A stretch of 64,000 nucleotides of DNA from Rhexocercosporidium sp. MPI-PUGE-AT-0058 (Eukaryota > Ascomycota > Leotiomycetes > Helotiales), in NCBI GenBank assembly GCA_020746875.1, contig JAGTJL010000005.1, positions 1,240,001 to 1,304,000 of the forward strand. Direction: 5' to 3'. A model generated the notes under the pieces. That model was not told where the DNA came from. It saw nothing but the letters and a program-made list of their open reading frames with translations, and ran no database searches. Below, piece after piece: positions 13,101 through 25,639 of this stretch. Position 1 is the stretch's first letter. Each line of letters starts with the position of its first letter. Made by a program: the position numbers and the translations under genes.

Positions 13101-14499
13101 GAAGAAATAGAAACTCAAGCGGTTTAATTTCCTTAAAATAAACTAAAGAAAGAAGTCCTTATTTTACGAATAATTAATATAAAAAGAGACTTAGACTTAA
13201 AGCGAAAAGAAGAAGTAGTTTAGAAGAAGCTCTAAAACGCTTAAGAAGCCCTTTTAACTTAATAAAATATCATGCCGAAATCAGCCTTAAAAGGACTAAT
13301 ATTAAAAGTAAGTTAAGAGCCTTAAGACTATTTAGATATCCTCGCTATCCGACTCTTCGATATAATAAGATTAATTAACGTTTAAAACGTACTTATTACC
13401 TCTGATTTAAAAGGAATAAATAATAGCTTCGAAATAGTACTTGCGGAAATAAGACGATAAAATACTACTGCTTTTAAAATAATAATAAGAACTGAATTAT
13501 ATATAATCGGAACCTTATTCTAAGAACGCCTTAAAGCTTAAGTTAATTACGAAAGACTAAAAGTTCGCGAAGAAATCAAGAATACCGTTAGATTTTAAAA
13601 GCTTATAAACGTGGACCTTTTAATTAAAGCATTTAAAGCAAAACTTATTTAAATTATCGTAAGGGATAATAATAATAATATTATTTTTAAGAAATTAAAG
13701 AAAGCTATTCTAATTATGAATCGAAAAGGACTGATTATTATTAAATTACCTTTTACAGGGACTATTTAAGAACGCGCTGAAAGTAATTTACTTATCGCTG
13801 TTAAGGCGACTTCAGGCCGACCTCGCGTATATTAGGCGCTATCGCGGAATAATTACACGCTAAATAATACGTTGAATAAGCTTTTTATTTAAAAAGAGCT
13901 CTTTGAAAACTTAACCTTAAAAGAAATCCTTATTTTAATCGACTTACTAAAGACAAGTCGACCGAAGATTATTAATTAAAAGATTTAGGACTAAATCGCT
14001 ATTACTAGTATTAAGACTGTAAAATACATAGAAGCTCTTTAGGATTATAATTAAGAAAGGAATAATATTATATTTTAACGCCTTTTATTACTTCGGGCTA
14101 ATACTTTAGATTTTATATTAAGAAGACTGCGAGCTTCGCGACAGCTTAGACGTATTTTCCTTAAATAAGAATAACGAGTTATTACTTATTCTATTATATC
14201 TCGAGTTAGACTTACGCATAAGCTCTAAGTTTAATAAAAGAAATGAAAATATTAAGTCTTCTTAATATAAGAAATGCTAATTTAATAATTAATTTTTTAG
14301 CTATTATTAAGCTTAATTCCTTTCTTTAACTTAATACTTATAATCTTAATCGCTATCTTAATAGCGCTTTAAAGAATAATAATTTTAAAAAAGAAATTTA
14401 AAGTCGACTTATTACTAATCGCTAAAGTTTACTTAATCGACATATCTTAAAGACCGAGTTACAAATAATATTCTTTAACGTTAAAGTATATAATTATTA

Positions 14500-17400
14500 T
14501 ACTTAAAAAGACGAGACTTAATAATATCCGAGCTACTCTTAATTCCGGCGCAAAAGTCAGTTATATATCTTATAATACTATTATTTAATTAGAAGTCCTT
14601 ATTATAAAAAGCGATTTTATAACTTTAAAAAGTATTATAAGCGTAAAATCGCGATTTTTAAGATATGCGGATAACGTCCCGGTTATAATAAAAGATTATA
14701 TTATCTTTATTAAGTTTTATATTATAAATATTTTAAATATTAGAATTATTTTTAGATTTTTATTTTTTTAAATTACGTGCGTTTTATTTAAATACTTATT
14801 TAATACGGAAGGCGGTCTAATTTACGCTAACTTATAGAATGAGACTATGTGATTAATTATTATTATTAAAATAGCTGAACTTATAAAATACGCTAGAAGT
14901 ATTGAAGCTATAAAGTCTGAGAGCCGAGCTAGTAGAATATTATTAAATCCGGAATTAGATTACTTGGAATCCGAAACTGACTTAAGAAACGAATAATTAG
15001 CTATAATTAGAGCTTTGCAGTTAATACCGTCGAATACTCTCTAAAGAATACTTCCTTTAAGCTTAAGAATAAGCATTTCTACGAGGAGGACGAAGAAACC
15101 TCTGGTAATAAAAGTAATTCCTCTTTCGAAGACGTCTCATATATTTCTATTAAATATATAAAACAAGAATTTATAATTCTAGAGACGGACTTTTACGATT
15201 ACCCCCTTTATAAAGACTTTATTAAAGCTCCTTTCGGTAGAAAACGTATATTTAATACCGTATTAACTGAGAAAATCGAGCTTATCTTTTAATTTACTAC
15301 GAATTATAATATTTTATTAATAACGTCCTTATTTAGAAAATATAAATAAGTTTCGCAAGTTTATATTATATATAAAACGAAAGACAAAAAGATTAAGCTT
15401 ATAAATTAAATAAATAAAATAAGAGATACGCTTAAAGGCCGTGAAAACTAATACGAAATCTTTAAAAAAAAGGACTTTCCTCAGGAGTAAATTAAAAAGT
15501 ATTAAAATATCTTATTTCCTCGTTTTACTAGCTTTTCTCGCGGATCTAGGATTATAGAAGAGCGACTTACTACTTTAGATATTAAAAATATATTATAACT
15601 AAAAGAGAAAGCCCTCTTCGACGAAATCATATTAAATCGAAAAGATGCTATTATATTTAATTAAACTGAGTATAAGAAATTCTATAAGGATATTTCGCTA
15701 CTTATAATTATTAAAACGGTAGACTATAAAGCCTGGCAAGCACCACACTTTCCACTCCTTAAAGCGTTAGCTCCCGAAGTCAGGAAGATAGTAAAAGACA
15801 GACTTAATTATAGAATTCTCGAACTCTCTAAAAGGCTATATTATAACGCTTAATTCTTAATTAAGAAGAAGGAATTAAGAAAGTACCGCTTGATTAACTC
15901 GGCAATTATACTTAACGCAATTACTTTAAGAGACGCTAACTTACCTCCTTTTATTAACGAATTTTTAAAGGAATTTATAAGGTATTATATCGCGAGCCTA
16001 ATAAACCTATACTTAAGTTATAATTAATAAGTATTATATTAAAATAGCCGAGATATAACGGCCTTCTTTATACTTAGCATCGGACTAGTCCGAAATACGA
16101 CGCTACTTTAAGGAGTTATAAACTCTATTACTTAATTCGTAAGAATAATCAATAAAATACTAAAAGATATTATACTCTTTATTATAATGCCGTTCTTAAA
16201 CGACGTTAGCGTAAAAGAATTATATATAAACTATAATCGGAAAAAAGCACGGCCTAGAATTCGCTAATTCGTCCTTAAGCATTTTCTTAACCTCGATAAA
16301 ACATTAGAACGCCTTAAGCGCGCTAAAGCTATTATAAGCTCTAAATCTCAGTTCTGTCGCAATAATATAAACGTCGTTAGCTACGTATATAACTCGTAAA
16401 GAAAAGAACTTTTAATTATATATTTAATTAAAATATAAAAATAAAAAGAATTAAAAAACGTTATAAAAGTTAAAAGATTTTTAAGTTTAATTATTTACTT
16501 CCGCATTTAAATTAAAGACTTTCGTTTATTAGTCGAGCCGTTATACGACTTTATTAAAAAAGGAATTAAATTTATATAAAACCTTATAACTTACGATTAA
16601 GTAATAAGAACCCTTTAAGATATTTTATACTCCTTCCTAGTGTTTTATAAGATCGACTACTTTAAGGGCGCTAGCGAAATCGTCGTTTCTATAGACTCTA
16701 GCGGAGTCGAATAAAGTAGTTTCTTTAATTAACGTAACCCGAAAAACAATAAGCTCAGACCGGCAAAGTATAAGAGCGGCTTTTGGACGAAGGCAAAATA
16801 AGACTACGACGCTACGAAAAGAAAATACAAAAGCATACTTTTAATTCTTAAAAAGCTTAAAATCTAACTTATAAGAATTTATTTTATTATAAAAACTAAC
16901 GTAAACACTCTTATTACTTAACTTAAAGGAGCTACTTACGACCACCTTAATGCGATACTCACTCGCTAGCTCGCCTAGATTAAGCTTTTCGACTTCGAAG
17001 TGCGCTATATTAAAAGTATTACGTATATAATAGTAGATGCTCTTTTAAAGAGACTTAAATACTTTAAAGATATTGAAGAAGATACCGAAAATAATAACGA
17101 TAAGGATTAGATCTTAGCTAAGCTTAATACAGTTAGAATTTGCTTAGTAAAAGCAAAAAGCACGGAAGACTTAATAGAAAAGCTAAAGACTTTCGATGAC
17201 TTTAAATTAACCTAAAAACGCAATATCCTCATCGATATAAAGCGAAAAGTCTAAGAACTGCGAGATAGGTCGAATAATTAAGTAATACTTAATAGCGACT
17301 CGTATATAAACTAAAAAAGCGAAGCGAACTTATTAATATCTTTAAAATATTATAAGGAGTATTACTAAAAGATAATTACTTACTTAATTACGCTTAAGAC

Positions 17401-18800
17401 TCCGAAAAATATAAACTTAAAAGCCTTTTATATATTTAAGAAAGAAGTATTATTATACGGAATTTATAATTAATATATTTAAAGACTTTTATTAAAAGGC
17501 GTACTTATTAAACTCGTTATCGACACCAATAAAAACAAGGCATATATTTTACGAAGTTGCTATAATAGCTCCGGCTATAAAAGAAAGGAAAATATATATT
17601 ACCGCATTTCCTAGCGCTATTTCTAGAAAAGCTGTTTTAAGAACTCCGCGGAATTCGTTAAAACATGCGACAAGTATATATTACGTAATACTAAGCGACA
17701 AAAAGAGCTTATAATTTTAATTACTTTAAACAGACTTATAGAAAAATAAGCGCTAAATATCACTTTTATATTAATACAGAACAGGAAGAAGTATCTCGTT
17801 ATCGCCCGAGACGACATGAGCAATTAAGTCGAAGCCAGGGCGCTTGCTTCGAAGGAAGCTAAAAGCATTACTGATTTCATTTAATAAGATATTATTTGCC
17901 GACACGGGCTATTTTAAAAGCTAGTAATTAATAAAGATACAGAGAATATAAGCGAAGTCGTTGACTTACTAAATAAAATAGAAATTCGACGAATTTAAAT
18001 ATTAACTTATAACGCGAAAGCTAATAATATAATCGAACGGAGACATAATCTTATTAAGAATGCCCTTTTTAAAATAAAAAGAAACTGGATAAGCAACTTA
18101 TTAGCGGTTCTATTTGCTGACCGTATTATAATTCATGGACTTATAAGCTATACTCCTTTTTATATAATTTACAGCAGAAAACCAGTTCTTCTTATCGAAA
18201 CACGTTACCTTACTTAAAGAAGCCTCTTCTCGGAAGATATTAAAAGTATTAACGATTTAATTTACATTCGAACTCTTTAATACTAAATACAGAATAATAA
18301 TATAAAAGAAGCTAAGCTTTAAAAGACACGCCGTAAATAAGAAAGGAAAGAAGCTTTCGACGCAAAAAAGGACATTCGAAATAAGCTATTATAAATTAGA
18401 GACCTAATACTTAAGCACGATTCTATTTAGGAAATCGATATATTAAGAAGCAAAAAGCTTGACTTTCGGTAGCTAAGACCTTACGAAATTTACGAGGCCT
18501 TCCCTAAAAAGAACTATTATAAACTAAAAGAACTAAGAGTCGATAATATACTCTTTCGCGGTACTTTTATAATTAATTGCCTTAAGCTATTTTATAAATA
18601 AAAGCGCTTTATTTATTATAAAAACAATAAGCTTTTAACGACAACTCAGTATAATAATAATAAAGACTAGCCTGAACCCAGTCTCGAGAAGCGAAATTTA
18701 CAGGGCCTTAAAGACCCTAAAGAGCTTACGAGACAAGCTATACGGAACGATAGAATCATTATTAAAATACCTAAAAAGCTAACTTACGCGGAATAAAATC
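14500..18800 (+). pseudogene. Ty3/gypsy pol remnant (PR-RT-RNH-IN)
   Basis: Plus-strand readings give an aspartic protease with N/DSGAKVSYIS (about 14,535-14,570); RT with RLINSAIILNAIT and LPPFINEF (about 15,890-15,970) and MPFLNDVSVK (about 16,188-16,217); then RFLSLIIYFRIWIKDF-like and EPLYDF strings that open the RNase H connection (about 16,480-16,550). RNase H has ATKRKYKSILLILKKLK and TNVNTLITQLKGA strings (about 16,800-16,930). Integrase follows (about 17,600-18,250) with a VERRHNLI-like block. The RT catalytic pair reads Asn-Asp rather than Asp-Asp, the result of a GAC-to-AAC change. Stops are frequent. The element is dead. Confidence 0.85.
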
Positions 18801-19200
18801 AATATCGAATCGTCACTTACTCTTCTAGCGAGTAGCCTAATCGCTACGACTAATACTATTAACTACTCCCTATCATAATTCTCACAGCTCGTCGCTTAGC
18901 GTTGTCGAACGCTAAACTATGGCAAGGACGCACCTTTTATACCCTAGGAATATTATAGAAAAGAATGGTGGAGTTATTAAAAAGGAAAGGAAGGAAAAAG
19001 AGTAGTAGGGTAGAAAACGATATTTGAAGGTGCTAAACGAGACGATTATTTATTTCTAAAGGTAAGATGTAGATTACTTGACATTTACCTATCCTTACTT
19101 AGACATATTTTCCTTTGAGTATTTAGAGCTTTAAAGCTATAATACTAGTTCTTATTTCTTTGCTCGAGGTCGAGCATGAGTTTTCTAAGGGGGGGACGCA

Positions 19201-19482
19201 TATAATAGGGTTAACCTTAAAGGCCTATTTATTACGTGATTAAGTTATATCTTATTGTATTTAAAATAGCTTCTAAAGTAATATTTTTTAAAAAAAAACA
19301 ATAATTTTTACTATTATAACATTTCCTTTTTATTTAAACTATACCTCTCCCTTCCCTTAATAGATTATATACTTTAGATATATGATATCTTAAGTACTCG
19401 TCAAATGGATATTTCCTACGGTTATCCTCCGGCACTTGCTTTACTACCCTCTTATTGTGTGTTTGGTGTTTTCCCCTCTATA
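19201..19482 (+). repeat. 3' LTR of the Ty3/gypsy element
   Basis: 282 bp, collinear with 9,978-10,259. It begins TATAATAGGG, the RIP form of TGTAGTGGG, and ends CCCCTCTATA followed by GTAT. The last 100 bp keep more G/C than the 5' LTR. Confidence 0.92.
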
Positions 19483-21800
19483 GTATTAAAAGATATATTT
19501 ACGTTAGCCCTTTTTTTTATATATTTTAATTTTAATAAATTAAAAAGACTAAAGACCGATGCGTCTGGATTCGTAATTATAAGAATCCTCTCTTAACCTA
19601 GCGAATAACCGGTAAAAGATAAAGGAAAGGCCGTATAATATCTTATTACATTTTTTAATAAGAAATTAAATATTATTAAGCTAAATTATAAAATATATAA
19701 TTAAAAATTCCTTGCGATCGTCAAGTGCTTCGTATATTAAAAGCACTATTTAAAAGGTAATCTAGCCCTTATTAAAGTATTAATAAATTATAATAACTTC
19801 CGTTATTTTATAACGACGATAATACTAAGCCGGCGATAAGTTAAATAAGCTTTAAAGCTATTTAAGTATAACTTTATAATAATTTATAAGAGAAAAAAAA
19901 ATAATCCTGTAAACAGACCTTTGCGTAAGTCTAATTATAAGCTAATAAAAGATAAAAAGAATATTATATTCTTTACTTTATAAAATAAATTACGAAGCGC
20001 ACTTTAAAATAAGTTAATCCACGTGTTTAATATAATTAATTATATAACGGAAAGCATTTAACGAAAAGATAATAATATATCATATCGACTGACTTATATT
20101 CCTTAACTTGCCGGCGATAATATTATAATAAGTACGTCGACTAAGACTATAGAAATAACTTTTACGCTTAATTAGTAATATATTTTTATATAATTTAATA
20201 GTTTTTAAAACTTATTTAAAAGTATAAATAACTTCTTACGTAAAGCCGGCGAAAAGCAAAACATTAGCCAGCGTAATTATAAATATATTATATTACGGTT
20301 TCTTATAGTAAGAATTATAAAAGCCGAAACGGCAAACCCTAAATCGAACTCGCTTCTTTCGCTACTTTTAAAATTATAAAAAAAAGACGTCTTAATTATT
20401 AAAAAGCAAGCTAAATTATAAAATACCGGGGATTTAAATTAGAATGTCGATAGCGATAATTTACTGAGATACCGGCGAATAGCTTACGTCCCTTAAGATA
20501 ATACCGTTCGTAATGAAATTATAAAAATATATTATAATAATTTAATTATAAGTTATTTTAATTATAAAAAGATATTAAAGCTTATTTAGCGGAAGTATTT
20601 CTAGCTAAAGATATTAATAAACGTTAAAGAATACGTTAAGACTTATAATATTTACTAAAAAATAAAAATAAAACGTAAGAAAGTAGCTAACGAAATATAA
20701 GCGCCGAGCTAGCTTAGTAAACTATTTAAGTTAATTATAATGAATTTTATTACAGATTTAATACCTTATAAAAGTAATATTATAAGTAAAGTCTTTAATA
20801 GTTTATTAGTAATTATCGATAGATTTATTAAAAATATTAAATATATTTTGTGCTTAAAAACTATTAATATACCGCTTTTAACACGCCTATTTATTAATTA
20901 CTAATTCAAGAATCACGAGCTACTTATAACGATTATTATAAATAAAAGCTTTATATTTACTTTAAAATTTTAGACGGAATTTTACTTTTATTTATAAATA
21001 ATAAGAGGCCTTTCGACGGCGTTTTATTCATAAATAGACGGATAAATAAAGCGATAAAACTAAGCCTTAAAAGCGTAGCTAAAGTATTTTGTTTATTATT
21101 TGCAAGATAATTAAGTAAATCTCTTATTCTTAACGAAGTTCGCGTATATAAATACTTATTATAAGTCTATTAGAATAACTCCGAATGAAGCTAAGTACGA
21201 TATATTATTAAATTCTCGCTAGGGAATCGAGGACAATCTTATAAAAGGGGAAATACTAATTATTAAAGAATAAGTAAAAGAGGTTATTAAAAAACGCTAA
21301 GAACTAGAAACTAGCTAGCGAAAAACTAAAGAAAACTAAGCGAAATAATATAATAAAAACTATTGCCTTATAGAATTCAAAATTAAATAATAAGTCTTGC
21401 TTTCGTTAAAGAATATCAAAATAATTCGTTTAAATAAGAAGCTAAATCACTAATTCTTAAAGCTTTTTAAGATTATTAAAAAAATCGGAAAATAAACGTA
21501 TAAGCTAAAATTACCCTTTAAATATAGCCGTTTATATAACGTCTTTTATGTATTATTACTAAAGTCGTATTAGTAAAGGCCCGGCGAATCGTCGGAAGTC
21601 GTTTAACCTGACCTTGTTAATAAAAAAAAGTAATAAGTTATTAAGACTTTTTTAGATCGACGAGTAATTAAAAGCAAAGAATAATACTTTATTAAATAAA
21701 AAGGATTTAGTTTAGCGTATAATTCTTAAGAGTTAATAAAGAATCTTATTAATTTCTAAGAGCTAATTAAGTTATTAAAAGATTAAAACGCTATAAAAAG
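19483..21800 (+). pseudogene. Chromovirus pol, RNase H-integrase-chromodomain part
   Basis: This resumes the frame interrupted at 9,977. It starts with an RNase H containing LKTDASGFVI (about 19,550-19,580), the SQPSE block, and FLAIVKCFVY (about 19,710-19,740). Integrase follows, with KYFWLKIL (about 20,595), MNFITDLIPYKSN (about 20,740-20,780), an H-P-TDGQTER-like region (about 21,035) and YVFYVSLLKPY-like residues (about 21,540). The C-terminus (about 21,640-21,790) has K/R-RVIKGKEQYFIKWKGF and SWEL-NLINFQELI features of a chromodomain, which places the element among the chromoviruses. That domain is thought to steer integration to heterochromatin. Stops are RIP-type throughout. Confidence 0.87.
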
Positions 21801-23540
21801 GAAAGTAAAGCGCCGGCAAAAATAAGCTTATAACTTCTTACTTCTTTAAAAGGTTCGAAGGAAAGTCGCCAAAATTACGCCGACCACTTATTAGAGATAT
21901 ATTATAATATTATATACCTTTCTGCTTTTGCTTATAAGGTTTTGTAATTTTAAAAGCGTATTAAATATTATAATTTAAATGATAATACTTAAAAGAAAAA
22001 AGAGCTTATATTATTTATTCGCGCTATAATAAAAACGTAATACTTAAGAAAATTAAAAAATTAAAATACCTTGCCGAGTAAACGCCAGTCCCTCGTTAAT
22101 AGATTGCTAAGTAAAAACCTTAGATTTATTTTTAAATAATAGTAATAGACTTATCTTTATTACTTAAGTTCTTAATAATACTAATATAATTATTATCTTC
22201 AGTAGCTCCGGCCTTAAAGTCTTTAATTATATTATTTTTAAAAGAATTAAAGTAAATCTTTCGGAAGTCCTTCGCCGGAAGTTAATAAAGAACTTATTAG
22301 TAAATATTAAGTTTACTTACTTCTCGGAGTCCGGAAATCTCAGTTATAAGCTTAATATTACTTTCCTTTAAGTCTTCGAATTCTTAAGAGAGAATTGAGA
22401 TTAGCGCGCCGCGTAGCCCGTTAATCGCCGATATAACGCTAATATAAAGCTCTTTAGTTAAAGATATTATAGGCTTTTATAAAGACTTCTGAGCTTTGGC
22501 GTTAGAGATTTTAATAAAATAATTAACGCGACGCTTTTTTTAATTAAAAATAAACTAAGTAATATTGAGATTAACTTACTTAATCTTGCCAGAGTTAAAT
22601 TAAGAGGCAGCTTTAAGGAGATCGTCGAGGAGTGATTTTAATTTAGCCAGAACCTCGCCGATTATTAGCTTATGCCTCGTTAGCAAGCAGAAAAAATTTG
22701 ACTTATTAACTCATATAGCTTGCTCTTCTTATAATAATTTAAATACTTTATAATAAATAAACTAAAGTTATTAAAGCATTAAAGATCGAAGAACTCTTGG
22801 AACTCGCCGGCGCAACGCAGGTATAGCTCTTAATAAACGTCGCTTTTATTCATAATAACTCTACTTAAAGATCGAATACGCGTATTCTTTTTTATTTTAA
22901 ATAGAATTCGTTAGAAAGATCGGACGTTATTCTTAGAATCTTTATTATTATTATTTTAGTCGCTAATATTAGTTATTTTTAAGAAAGTTATTAAAGTTTG
23001 CTAGCGTTTAGTCAAAGTATTGCTAGCGTTAATTGCGATAAAGCTAAATATCTTGCTTTTGCGCTTACGGCTAAAGGAACCGCCGGCTAAGTATTTATTA
23101 AAAAACGATATTATTAAGATCGAAGGGTAATTATAACTTATAATCTATTATAATTATTATTATTAATTAAGAAAAGTTATAAAAAGAGAGAAGTATTATA
23201 TATTTAATAAGCGCTAAGCCCCTTTTATTAATAGCTTTTATCTTACTTTATTTTTTTTAGAATTCACTTTTAAAATAAATAGCAGAAAATTTAATTCGTT
23301 AGCGAATCGCTAGTGTAACGCTAGCTAAGGGCTATAATATATCCTCACTTTTAAGATAAAAGTAAATAAAAAAGGAAATATTATAATAGTTTATGCTCTT
23401 AGCGTTGATTGTGTAATCACTGCCCTTATAAAGACAATAAAAAGGAAATAGTAATCTTCCCTCCTTAGCAATTAGCTTCTATATAAATTCAAATATCACT
23501 AGCGAGTCTACAGCGCTTCTCTAGCTATTCTATTATGCCA
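21800..23540. other. AT-rich retroelement tail, unresolved
   Basis: This 1.7-kb stretch lies between the chromodomain and the sharp return to normal base composition at about 23,540. Part of it reads on the minus strand (about 22,430-22,900) as a degraded retroelement-like peptide with GEFQEFFDL and KSKLYELISQIF strings, so it may be a further reversed element fragment. At 23,365-23,400 the minus strand carries ACTATTATAATATTTCC, as in the 282-bp LTR family, so an LTR-like end may lie here. Boundaries and family cannot be fixed. Confidence 0.4.
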
Positions 23541-23543
23541 TAG

Positions 23544-23830
23544 TCACCTCAGCGTGCCAGTGATCATTACATCTTTCCATTCTTGGAGGTTGTCATCAGT
23601 GGCAATAGAGAGGCTCACCTGCCACACGACATCAGTGTTCAAGCCTCTTAGATTCAGTTTGATGAGACCTTTCTTCTCATATCTTCAGCAATGCCGTCCT
23701 GATTCTGCTGGTAAAGAGAACCCCAAATCCACAGAGTATCTTCAGGGCCCTCCTTGCTTTGCCCAACGTCCGGCCAGAAGAAGCTTCCCAGCTGCCACTG
23801 GCTCACAGTCAACGGATCTTAGGTGTAATA
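23544..23830 (-). pseudogene. C-terminal coding relic at the edge of the RIP block
   Basis: The minus strand reads QWQLGSFFWPDVGQSK, then SLYQQNQDGIAEDMRRK. After a one-base frame change at about 23,663 it continues KLNLRGLNTDVVWQVSLSIA to a TGA at 23,544-23,546. Composition is ordinary and the peptide is non-repetitive, so it looks like a former gene end, but I do not recognise the family. Its stop lies only a few bases from where AT-rich repeat DNA begins. Function unknown. Confidence 0.3.
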
Positions 23831-24923
23831 ATTAGACTCAATTCCTGTACCGTGACACGGTCTACTATGTCACTCGACAGAATACTTCGAAGTAGCGTTC
23901 TGAGGGTTATCCAGCCTGCCCTGTCTCGGGGCATGATTAGGTTGGCTTGGTGTAGATTTATAGGGCATAACTAGTAATGGTTTTCGTACTTCGTACACTA
24001 GGGAGAGGCCCTCTAAAAGGAATCGGGGTCTGTGTCGAGCCTCGAATACAGTAGAAGTGCTTAAAATCATGCGTACTAGGTAGGTTCTCAATTTCCGCAA
24101 CTTAACAATCGATTAGCAACTTGACCATCCCGATTCAATTGATAGAATTTCCCTTGTAAGGCTCTGATAAAAGGTACGCCCTAATGCAGAGTGGTCTTCG
24201 GTTTGCCATTCTGTCGGATTAAGACGAGTACCCAGCAATTGCTCGAGCCAAACTACAATTGCAAATTCGTCTACAATGAACAAGTACCTAGGTACAATAC
24301 TAGACTGAAAAATTCCCTAAGACAACTTGGAATCACCCCGCAGCTCACATCACCGTCAACCGCCAAAAAAAAAAAAAAAGCCCCCTCGGCAAATTCTATC
24401 GGTCTTTCTCAACTTCCCCAATCCTGGCTCACGAACGACGCGCATCGTCACCCCTTGGCAAGTCGCTAAGTAGTTGCTCGTGACAACTTCTGCACGTCTT
24501 GTTGAATCAATAGTGGGGTAGAGAAGCTTTGGGGATGAGTAATGAGTGGAATTGGAAGGAAAGACATTTACACCACTGCTTCTTTTGTGTAAGATAGAGA
24601 GCGACTAGTGTAATCAAGTTTGGATTCTTGTATAAGAAGCTCTAAAGGTGTGAAGGGCAAGGTCGACAATATCGGGATCCTGTGCATAGAATTGCTACAT
24701 GAAATCTCTGGATACCGGCGCCGGAAGTGCACCGAATGCACAAATATGTGAAGTGCCCATCGTCTTACGTACGTTACAGAACAGCTTTTTGCACCATCTC
24801 CCTTTTCCAGGCACTCAAAAAACGATCTTTAAGATCTGGTATTTCATCTCTTCAACATCCAATGCGCCTGCAACCGTAGCGCCAACTGCAACGCCTCCTC
24901 CAACTAAGAGCATAATAAGAAAA
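23831..24923. other. Intergenic, normal composition, no supported gene
   Basis: Only short open frames occur and none has gene-like features. A 15-base A-run sits at about 24,365. The minus strand at about 24,830-24,920 reads a hydrophobic peptide with LLVGGGVAVGATVAG, possibly the end of a membrane-protein relic, cut off by the inverted-repeat element that starts at 24,924. Confidence 0.5.
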
Positions 24924-25503
24924 GGGGAACAATTTGGCCTTATACGAAGTATACCTCGATGCTTCTCCGGACGTGCAGCTTGATGACATTAGTAACCGAA
25001 GTGAGGGGTTGCGGGGAAATACAGGGGGAAAAGCTATCATTTCTCGGAGCACCTCACGATACTACTATCCCCCCCCCTTGTATAATGTTATTCGGCGGAG
25101 ATGTGTGGGTAGCTGGCAAGGGTGTTTGACCAGTGAAATTAACTGCTTTCGGCTCTAGAAGTTTCTACTTGCACCCCTTGATGTGATAACAGACCAAATT
25201 TGGCCTGTGCAAAGGCCATGTCAAGGCTCTGACAAGGCTCTCTAGCCAGTCAGAGGTGCTGTTTCCTGGATCCGACCCAAACATCTCCGCCGAATAACAT
25301 TATACAAGGGGGGGGATAGTAACGACACTAACTCAGGTAAATTCTCCGTCAAAGAGATTTCCCACCTACCACGAGAGCTCATATTCCGTAGTTGACGATT
25401 GGCAGCTTGTCCTTCCATGTCCAATTCACTCACTAGACTCGGCGATAGAGCAACACCGCATCATGGCAGCGGAGGTACTTCGTATAGGGCCGAATTGTTC
25501 CCC
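24924..25503. repeat. Inverted-repeat (MITE-like) element containing a second MITE
   Basis: The ends form an imperfect inverted repeat of about 30 bp. The left end starts GGGGAACAATTTGGCC at 24,924, and the right end is its counterpart ending at 25,503, with TATACGAAGTA inside both. It has no coding capacity. About 255 bp of its 580 bp is a later insertion (25,065-25,319). A third copy of the left end (25,620-25,639) continues on the far side of the piggyBac element at 28,670, so this end sequence is repeated three times locally. Confidence 0.65.
25065..25319. repeat. 255-bp MITE with TA target duplication
   Basis: Terminal inverted repeats of about 45 bp begin CTATCCCCCCCC and continue CTTGTATAATGTTATTCGG (25,065-25,110 against 25,274-25,319). 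A TA dinucleotide flanks each side (25,063-25,064 and 25,320-25,321). Arms are nearly identical apart from a 9-versus-8 C run and a G/T change. The interior has no open frame. TA flanks and the short length fit a non-autonomous Tc1/mariner-type element, but no matching transposase with these ends is in the window. Confidence 0.8.
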
Positions 25504-25639
25504 ACTCCACGTCCGTGCATTTCTCGAAATTTCTAAGAAAGCAGCAAATCATCTCTTGATATCACAACATTCTTAGCCCTTCTAGGTAAAGCCGATGCGC
25601 AAGAGCACAGATAAGAAATGGGGAACAATTTGGCCTTAT

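Larger units (their letters stand above)
9978..19482 (+). mobile_element. Full-length 9.5-kb Ty3/gypsy retrotransposon, RIP-inactivated
   Basis: Direct 282-bp LTRs (9,978-10,259 and 19,201-19,482) flank the element, with a 4-bp target duplication GTAT (9,974-9,977 and 19,483-19,486). A purine tract with AAGGGGGGG precedes the 3' LTR at about 19,187-19,196. The plus-strand internal region reads gag with a zinc-knuckle remnant, aspartic protease, RT, RNase H and integrase, the Ty3/gypsy order. The internal part, about 8.9 kb, is longer than the usual 5-6 kb. The element inserted into the RNase H region of the older chromovirus. Two more LTRs of this family lie at 32,440-32,722 and 34,638-35,139. 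Confidence 0.93.

Noticed and set aside
17623..17823. 66-codon minus-strand frame
   Set aside because: Shadow of the degraded integrase region on the plus strand.
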